DNA of 17,200 nucleotides, from NCBI GenBank assembly GCA_964472015.1, contig CAYYIP010000029.1:1-17200 (forward strand), written 5' to 3'. A model generated the notes under the pieces. The model was given only the letters and a program-made list of their open reading frames with translations, was not told where the DNA came from and did no database searches. This DNA comes from JAAYTD01 sp964472015. GTDB lineage: Bacteria; Bacteroidota; Ignavibacteria; Kapaibacteriales; UBA2268. Below, piece by piece: positions 16,153 to 17,200 of this stretch. Position numbers and translations under genes: made by a program. The stretch's first letter is position 1, and every line of letters begins with the position of its first letter.

Positions 16153-16524
16153 ATGGGAAAGAAAAGCTCAAATCCACCGCCACCGAGGCCATCGGAAGGT
16201 CAAAGGGGAGTTAATGAAGGGGCTAATGTAAACCCCCCTCCACCCCAAAGAGTAAAACCACCCCCACCGCCACCGCCACCGAGGAGAGAAAATGACTGTA
16301 TATGTTCAGATTGTTTAATTAAACTTTCTAAAAACGAAAATATTTCAATTGTTGAAGGAAACAAAGAAATTAAAGAAAGAGTTTTTAATCTATGTAAAAA
16401 TTTTATTATTGAACAAAGAATATATTGTGGTGAAACTATTTATCAATCTGATTCAATTATTGAAAATTCATATAATTTTATTGAGGATTTATGTGAAGTA
16501 ATTGGCTACTATCAATTGCCTTAG
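16153..16524 (+). CDS. Polyproline N-terminus plus cysteine-containing domain (123 aa)
   Basis: The ATG at 16153 follows GGGAGG by 6 nt, and the gene ends with TAG. Residues 1-45 are low-complexity and proline-rich (NPPPPRPSEG, NPPPPQRV, KPPPPPPPPRR). The remaining 78 residues are a compact domain with CICSDC near 49-54, two more Cys (FNLCKN, RIYCGE) and helices ending IEDLCEVIGYYQLP. The cysteines could bind zinc. A 15-bp stretch, ccaccgccaccgagg, is repeated at 16174-16188 and 16270-16284, in frame (96 bp apart), pointing to slippage or duplication in the proline tract. Runs of prolines stall ribosomes and depend on host EF-P, so expression may be tuned this way. The function is unknown. 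Confidence 0.7.
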   Translation: MGKKSSNPPPPRPSEGQRGVNEGANVNPPPPQRVKPPPPPPPPRRENDCICSDCLIKLSKNENISIVEGNKEIKERVFNLCKNFIIEQRIYCGETIYQSDSIIENSYNFIEDLCEVIGYYQLP

Positions 16525-16674
16525 TTGTCAATTACCTCGATCACAATGGTATAAGGCTTTCCCGCGTCTTTCTTATAAAATAATTATCATATAGAAAATT
16601 ATATGTGAATTAAATTATATAACAGAACTATATACATTGACCTTTTCAGTTTTAAAAAACAAAAAGGAGAAAAA
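16525..16674. other. Gap with a GC-richer stretch before the SLOG gene
   Basis: Most of this 150-bp gap is AT-rich, but about 16525-16577 is clearly richer in G+C (for example ggctttcccgcgtctttc). Read on the minus strand that part stays open for about 20 codons without a start (YKKDAGKPYTIVIEVIDN, then stop) and could be a remnant of another gene. Weak promoter-like pieces (TTGACC near 16636) and AAAAAGGAG precede the SLOG start. No RNA gene is recognised. Confidence 0.35.
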
Positions 16675-17133
16675 ATGAGGAATATTGGTTTTATAGGAAC
16701 ACAAAAAGAAATGACAAAGGTTCAAAGGGCTGAAGTAATAAAGCAGATTCACCAGTTTTATTCCTCACTGGACGTTTGCCTTTTTCACTATGGTGATCCT
16801 ATTGGTGATAATGCAGAAGCGGCGGAGATAGCAAAAGAGATTAATTATTGCATTATTGGGCATCCATCTGATAATGAGGCGTTTCATGCTTCCTTTCCGA
16901 ATCATTTCACTACACATCCTTTTGAAAATGAGGTGAGGAACAGGAATATAATCAATTCTTGTAAAGTACTGATAATAACTTCTGAGAATATGAATTCGAC
17001 AATTTGGTCCTTTATTAACTATGTATATAACCATAAGGTTATCGTTATATTTCCAGATGGAAGAATTTTGTCAATTACATCGACACAAGGGCACGAGTTT
17101 CCACTCAACGAATTGATGGAGGGAAAACCATGA
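16675..17133 (+). CDS. SLOG-superfamily Rossmann-like protein (152 aa)
   Basis: The ATG at 16675 is set behind AAAAAGGAG, and the gene ends with TGA overlapping the next start (ATGA). The pattern is typical of stand-alone SLOG (DprA/LOG-related) proteins: IGFIGTQKEMTKVQ (4-17), FHYGDPIGDNAEAAEIA (37-53), IIGHPSDNE (60-68), EVRNRNIINSCKVLI (86-100), STIWSFINYVYNHKVIVIFPDG (108-129). In this superfamily the glycine-rich loops bind nucleotides or nucleotide-derived ligands, and relatives act in DNA uptake or as sensors in defence systems. Ligand and role here are unknown. Base composition and stop codon differ from the genes to the left, and the 4-bp overlap couples it to the Lar-like gene. Confidence 0.7.
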   Translation: MRNIGFIGTQKEMTKVQRAEVIKQIHQFYSSLDVCLFHYGDPIGDNAEAAEIAKEINYCIIGHPSDNEAFHASFPNHFTTHPFENEVRNRNIINSCKVLIITSENMNSTIWSFINYVYNHKVIVIFPDGRILSITSTQGHEFPLNELMEGKP

Positions 17134-17200
17134 CTGAACTTCAACCGTGTCCTATCTGCAAAGGCACAAGGATCTGCATGGACGGCGGGGACAATACCTA
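17130..17200 (+). CDS. Partial Lar-like zinc-ribbon protein (restriction alleviation type)
   Basis: The ATG at 17130 overlaps the preceding stop by 4 bp, and 23 codons are visible before the window ends. The start MTELQPCPICKGTRICMDGG has the CPxC opening of Lar-like restriction alleviation proteins and related phage zinc ribbons. Lar family members modulate type I restriction in the host, but many phage proteins with this start have no tested role. GC is markedly above the window average. Too little is visible for a firm call. Confidence 0.5.
   Translation, partial: MTELQPCPICKGTRICMDGGDNT

Noticed and set aside
16578..16674. tRNA or small RNA in the gap before the SLOG gene
   Set aside because: No cloverleaf, TTCGA loop or strong hairpin with a T run could be found.

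Overview
The window is an AT-rich, gene-dense piece of a tailed double-stranded DNA phage (or prophage). The evidence is a 2,700-residue tail fibre followed by a Tfa-type fibre chaperone, two more virion-type proteins with collagen-like Gly-Ser/Thr tracts, tight gene packing, and nearly every gene preceded by an AGGAG-type ribosome binding site. The standard bacterial code fits throughout. No rRNA, tRNA, CRISPR array, integrase or transposase was seen. The host cannot be named from the sequence.

Left block (1-14754) reads leftward, in this transcription order: a zinc-finger plus Vsr-like nuclease; the giant fibre; the Tfa chaperone; a small unknown protein; a strong hairpin terminator; a 250-residue unknown protein; two small membrane proteins (one of only 56 codons); a 727-residue collagen-containing virion protein; and a partial virion protein, cut by the window edge, that alternates collagen-like stretches with carbohydrate-binding-like modules. 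This reads as a late region for host attachment.

Right block (14959-17200) reads rightward and diverges from a 204-bp promoter-bearing gap. It holds small accessory genes: an acidic 60-residue protein, a zinc-dependent deaminase of the dCMP/cytidine family, two unknown small proteins separated by a perfect 26-bp palindrome, a polyproline/cysteine protein, a SLOG-family protein, and the start of a Lar-like zinc-ribbon protein. From about 16515 the base composition rises and stop usage changes, which suggests that the SLOG/Lar end has a different origin.

The most striking object is the fibre. It looks like nested domain insertions: the second of two related lectin-like domains is interrupted by about 1,080 residues. 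That insert is a beta-propeller which itself carries a three-domain discoidin-like cassette and a separate GC-richer run of seven YGNG propeller repeats. A possible homing-type nuclease lies immediately upstream. Together this suggests a fibre gene that grows by repeated cassette capture.
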